Assembly (NCBI RefSeq): GCF_900601905.1
Contig: NZ_UWFA01000416.1
Span: forward strand, 558,001-622,000
Direction of reading: 5' to 3'
DNA length: 64,000 nucleotides
From: Pseudomonas viridiflava
GTDB lineage: Bacteria > Pseudomonadota > Gammaproteobacteria > Pseudomonadales > Pseudomonadaceae
Part shown: one piece after another, positions 61,447-64,000 of the stretch
Layout: every line of letters starts with the position of its first letter
Numbering within the stretch: the stretch's first letter is position 1
Translations under genes and position numbers: made by a program
The notes under the pieces: model-generated
Told to the model about the DNA's origin: nothing
Databases searched by the model: none
Seen by the model: the letters and a program-made list of their open reading frames with translations, nothing else

Positions 61447-62352
61447 ATGACACTCGAGCCTGACGCAACCGTCGAATATGGGTTTACCGAACGCCTGAAA
61501 GATGTGCGCGCAGCTGTTGAACAGCGCCTGGACCAACTGCTGCCCGCCTGCAGCGACGAGCGCGATCTGGTTGCGCTGGCCATGCGCGACTGCACCCTGG
61601 CGCCAGGCAAACGCATGCGCCCCATTCTCTTGATACTCGCTGCGCAAGGCCTGGGGCACGATGGCGATCAGGCACTGGATTTGGGCTGCGCTGTGGAATT
61701 GGTCCACGCCGCGTCACTGGTGCTGGACGACATGCCGTGCATGGACAACGCCCGGCTGCGTCGGGGACGGCCAACCGTGCATCTGAAATTTGGCGAAGAC
61801 GTCGCCATTCTTGCCGCCGTTGCCCTGCTCAGCCGTGCATTCGGGGTGATCGCCGGGATCAGCGGTCTGGCACCGGCGACCCGCATGCAACTGGTGGAGG
61901 TCATGGCCAACACCGTCGGCATGCAAGGTCTGGTCAGGGGTCAGTTCAAGGATCTGCGCGAGGGCCAGCAGCAGCGCGGCGCTGATGAAATTGCCCTGAC
62001 CAACAACCTGAAAACGGGCGTGCTGTTTGGCGCGATCATGGACATGGCGTGGCTGATCAGTGACGCAAAGGCCAGCACCCGGCCGATTCTGCAGAACTTC
62101 GCCATGGAGCTGGGTCAGGCGTTCCAGATGTACGACGATCTCAGGGACCATTGCCCGGACAGCGATAAGGATCAGGGCAAGGATGAAGGCAAGTCGACGT
62201 TTGTTGCGCTGTATGGCGAACAGAAAGTCCGCGAGCAGCTTCAGGCTCATCTGGTGAGCGCCGAGGGTCATCTGCGCCAGGTGTACGGCGGTTCTCGAAT
62301 GATCACTGGCTACATGAGGATGATCTTCGAGAACGCCGCTGCACAGGCCTAG
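61447..62352 (+). CDS. crtE: Geranylgeranyl diphosphate synthase
   Basis: 301 residues. Prenyltransferase adding IPP units to make the C20 precursor GGPP. First Asp-rich motif D94-D95-x4-D100 (LVLDDMPCMD), second D230-D231-x2-D234 (MYDDLRD). GKRMRPILLILAAQ is the family K-x-x-R-P motif. The long first Asp motif and flanking residues are typical of bacterial CrtE. It is divergent from fni; AAAGG lies 9 nt before the ATG. It converges on the gene at 62,368. Confidence 0.96.
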   Translation: MTLEPDATVEYGFTERLKDVRAAVEQRLDQLLPACSDERDLVALAMRDCTLAPGKRMRPILLILAAQGLGHDGDQALDLGCAVELVHAASLVLDDMPCMDNARLRRGRPTVHLKFGEDVAILAAVALLSRAFGVIAGISGLAPATRMQLVEVMANTVGMQGLVRGQFKDLREGQQQRGADEIALTNNLKTGVLFGAIMDMAWLISDAKASTRPILQNFAMELGQAFQMYDDLRDHCPDSDKDQGKDEGKSTFVALYGEQKVREQLQAHLVSAEGHLRQVYGGSRMITGYMRMIFENAAAQA

Positions 62353-62367
62353 CGCCAGACTGGAATC

Positions 62368-62850
62368 TTATCTGGCCCGGTCGGCAATCGCCTGTTTCAA
62401 CGTTTGGCCGTCGGCAAAACGCTGTTCACTGACGACCGCGCCGTTGTTCAGAGCAAGCCATTGAACGGTGTCCCGGTCACCACCGTAGCGGGTGGCGATC
62501 CTGCCGTCCTGATCAAGCATGATTCGGTATTTGGCCGAACGCATCGCGGGTACTGCCACCATTTTGATCAGCGATGGCATCTTTTCGATATCCGCCAGGT
62601 ACACAATATGGCGCGCCTCAAGATAGCCTTCCGGGTGACCTTCCATCGCCGCGTCCAGTAACTTGGCGGCCGACATGCTGCGCGCAATCAGCAATACTTG
62701 TGCGCTGTCGTTCAAGGTATAGGCTTTGTCGTTCTGATCCAGCAGTGTCCACTTCAATACCGGTTGGTTCAGATCTTTGGATGGGGCTGGGTCCTGCGCC
62801 AGCACGTTAACGCTCAGCAGTACACCAATCAGCAAGATCATACGCCGCAT
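62368..62850 (-). CDS. Secreted protein with a thioredoxin-like pattern
   Basis: 160 residues with a Sec signal peptide (ILLIGVLLSVNVLAQ). The mature part (LKWTLLDQNDKAYTLNDSAQ, VLLIARSMSAAKLLDAAM, KYRIMLDQDGRIATRYG) recalls a thioredoxin or YtfJ-like fold lacking the C-x-x-C pair, so it is not a disulfide oxidoreductase. Function unknown. No operon partner; it converges on crtE with a 15-bp gap. Confidence 0.7.
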   Translation of the reverse strand: MRRMILLIGVLLSVNVLAQDPAPSKDLNQPVLKWTLLDQNDKAYTLNDSAQVLLIARSMSAAKLLDAAMEGHPEGYLEARHIVYLADIEKMPSLIKMVAVPAMRSAKYRIMLDQDGRIATRYGGDRDTVQWLALNNGAVVSEQRFADGQTLKQAIADRAR

Positions 62851-62933
62851 GGATTCGAACCTCAGTCAGGGAAAGTCAGGGATTGAAACGCAAGCGCCAT
62901 CCTACGCCAGCCCCGCTGTCACCCTCCACTGCC

Positions 62934-63128
62934 TTAACGTTTTTCCTGCCTGACCTGCTCGCACGCCTGCTGGCGCCGGGCGTCGGCCTTGCGACATTTA
63001 TTCAACAGCCGCTCACGCGGGCCGCTGGGCCGCACGCTGTGGCGGATGGCGCGGCTCAACGCGCGCCAGTATTGCAAGGGTGATGACCAGACCTGCCGTA
63101 GATCGGTTGCCCACTTCCTGTTTTCCAT
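62934..63128 (-). CDS. Small basic hypothetical protein
   Basis: 64 residues, Arg/Lys-rich, two Trp near the N-terminus (WATDLRQVWSSPLQYWRAL) and an amphipathic end (CRKADARRQQACEQVRQEKR). GGGAG lies about 9 nt before the ATG. No family recognised; may be spurious. Confidence 0.4.
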   Translation of the reverse strand: MENRKWATDLRQVWSSPLQYWRALSRAIRHSVRPSGPRERLLNKCRKADARRQQACEQVRQEKR

Positions 63129-63318
63129 GACACTTTTCTCCCACTTGCGCCGAGCGGGTGTAAATATCGCTCGCTGAAATTGGGCTTGTTGCGCGCAGGC
63201 TTAGTTCATCGAAAATTAGCGATCACCGACCAATAACCTGACGTCCGACGACCGTTAAGGCTGAACTGAAAGAGCAGCTCCACTTCGCGGCGCGACCTAC
63301 GGAGACCCGCGATTCGTC

Positions 63319-63405
63319 GTAGGAGCGGCTTCAGCCGCGAGCGATATTCCGGCCAGAAAATCTGCGTTGAATGTCCCGGCCCCTCGCGGCTCAAGCCGCT
63401 CCTAC
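63319..63405. repeat. Inverted pair of REP elements
   Basis: GTAGGAGCGGCTTCAGCCGC at 63,319 and the inverted copy GCGGCTCAAGCCGCTCCTAC ending at 63,405 are typical Pseudomonas REP palindromes. They enclose the 27-bp spacer that also occurs at 24,223. In this arrangement REPs form a BIME-like hairpin that protects mRNA ends or marks RAYT-driven insertion. Confidence 0.85.
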
Positions 63406-63458
63406 AAGATGAGGGCGGTTCCACGAGGTGAGGCCGGCTCTGGGCTGTGCGGCCGGCT

Positions 63459-64000
63459 TCAATCCTGAAGACCAACTAACTTCAAACGCTCGGATAACCT
63501 CACCAGATCCGCCAGCGAATCGGCCTGCATTTTCTTCATCAACGCGCCACGCCGGACCTTGACCGTGACCTCGCTGACCCCAAGCCTGGCAGCGACCTGT
63601 TTGTTCAACAGCCCGGTGACGACGAGGTCCATGACGTGACGCTCGCCATCGGAAAGGCTGGCATGACAGCGCCGCAAGTCAGCCAGACTCTCGGCCACTT
63701 GACGCCGCTGGCGGTCCTGATCCAGACCCCGAGCGATGGCGTCGAGCAGGTCCTGTTCACGGAACGGCTTGGTCAGAAACTCCAGCGCACCCGCCTTCAT
63801 CGCTCTGACTGACATGGGTATGTCGCCATGGGCGGTAATGAATATCACGGGTAGCGAAATGCCGCCGCGCAACATGTCGTCCTGAAAATCCAGCCCGCTC
63901 ATGCCCGGCATACGCACGTCCAGAATCAGACAGCCCGGCGCATCCGGGCGTGAATATTCGGTGAACTCGCGTGTGGAACCGAACGTTATGCACGCCAGTC
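63459..64000 (-). CDS. FixJ/NarL-type response regulator, N-terminus cut by the window end
   Basis: Receiver domain plus LuxR-type HTH. The frame stays open to the window edge, and the receiver start (EFTEYSRPDAPGCLILDVRMP) shows the phospho-Asp in LILDVRMPG, followed by FITAHGDIPMSVRAMKAGA and the switch Lys in LTKPFREQDL. The C-terminal HTH is DGERHVMDLVVTGLLNKQVA and ARLGVSEVTVKVRRGALMKK. It belongs to the FixJ subgroup that controls transcription with a PAS-type histidine kinase; the kinase is probably just outside the window. About 180 residues are visible of an expected 200-210. Confidence 0.88.
   Translation of the reverse strand, partial: LACITFGSTREFTEYSRPDAPGCLILDVRMPGMSGLDFQDDMLRGGISLPVIFITAHGDIPMSVRAMKAGALEFLTKPFREQDLLDAIARGLDQDRQRRQVAESLADLRRCHASLSDGERHVMDLVVTGLLNKQVAARLGVSEVTVKVRRGALMKKMQADSLADLVRLSERLKLVGLQD

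Overview
The window looks like chromosomal DNA of a Pseudomonas, most likely a yellow-pigmented, plant-associated species. The evidence is the family mix (DUF1652, KGG general-stress proteins, NIPSNAP, DUF3313, DUF1254, cyo-type quinol oxidase), Pseudomonas-style REP palindromes, and a complete zeaxanthin-glucoside cluster like that of Pantoea. No plasmid, phage module, insertion sequence, CRISPR array, rRNA or tRNA gene was recognised. The species assignment is inference.

Region 1 (1-31,300) is an accessory area made of many small regulator-plus-enzyme units: LysR, AraC, ArsR, MerR, HxlR and TetR regulators beside dehydrogenases, SDRs, an aldo/keto reductase, MFS and EamA exporters, VOC, GNAT, Nudix and M20 peptidase genes. 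Several units keep readable operator palindromes (13,891 and 14,237; 15,184-15,236; 29,965-30,015). The same stretch holds four broken genes: a frameshifted AraC regulator, a GlxA-type remnant, a CheB-type methylesterase with two indels, and a diaminopimelate-epimerase fragment.

Region 2 (31,379-36,737) is a co-directional five-gene envelope operon of unknown function: beta-barrel, DUF1254 lipoprotein, DUF1254 periplasmic protein, beta-barrel, DUF3313 lipoprotein. Region 3 (37,167-41,585) has a small hypothetical gene and a cyoABCD quinol oxidase operon with no adjacent cyoE.

Region 4 (41,692-54,765) is a stress and signalling block. It holds a manganese-catalase-like protein, two KGG-repeat proteins, a ClpP-like protein, an EthD-like protein, a hybrid histidine kinase convergent with a REC-PAS-GGDEF protein, a candidate Rsm-type regulatory RNA (minus strand, about 48,830-48,955), a DUF421 pair, a translationally coupled diiron-oxidase-like / methyltransferase / DCC operon, and an Hsp20 gene with a sigma-32-like promoter and a possible RNA thermometer.

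Region 5 (54,811-62,352) is the carotenoid cluster. crtE is transcribed divergently from fni-crtX-crtY-crtI-crtB, where each neighbouring pair overlaps by exactly 4 nt, and crtZ converges on crtB with a 119-nt overlap. Together they predict IPP/DMAPP to GGPP, phytoene, lycopene, beta-carotene, zeaxanthin and its glucosides. The window ends with two minor genes, a REP pair and a FixJ-type response regulator cut by the window edge.
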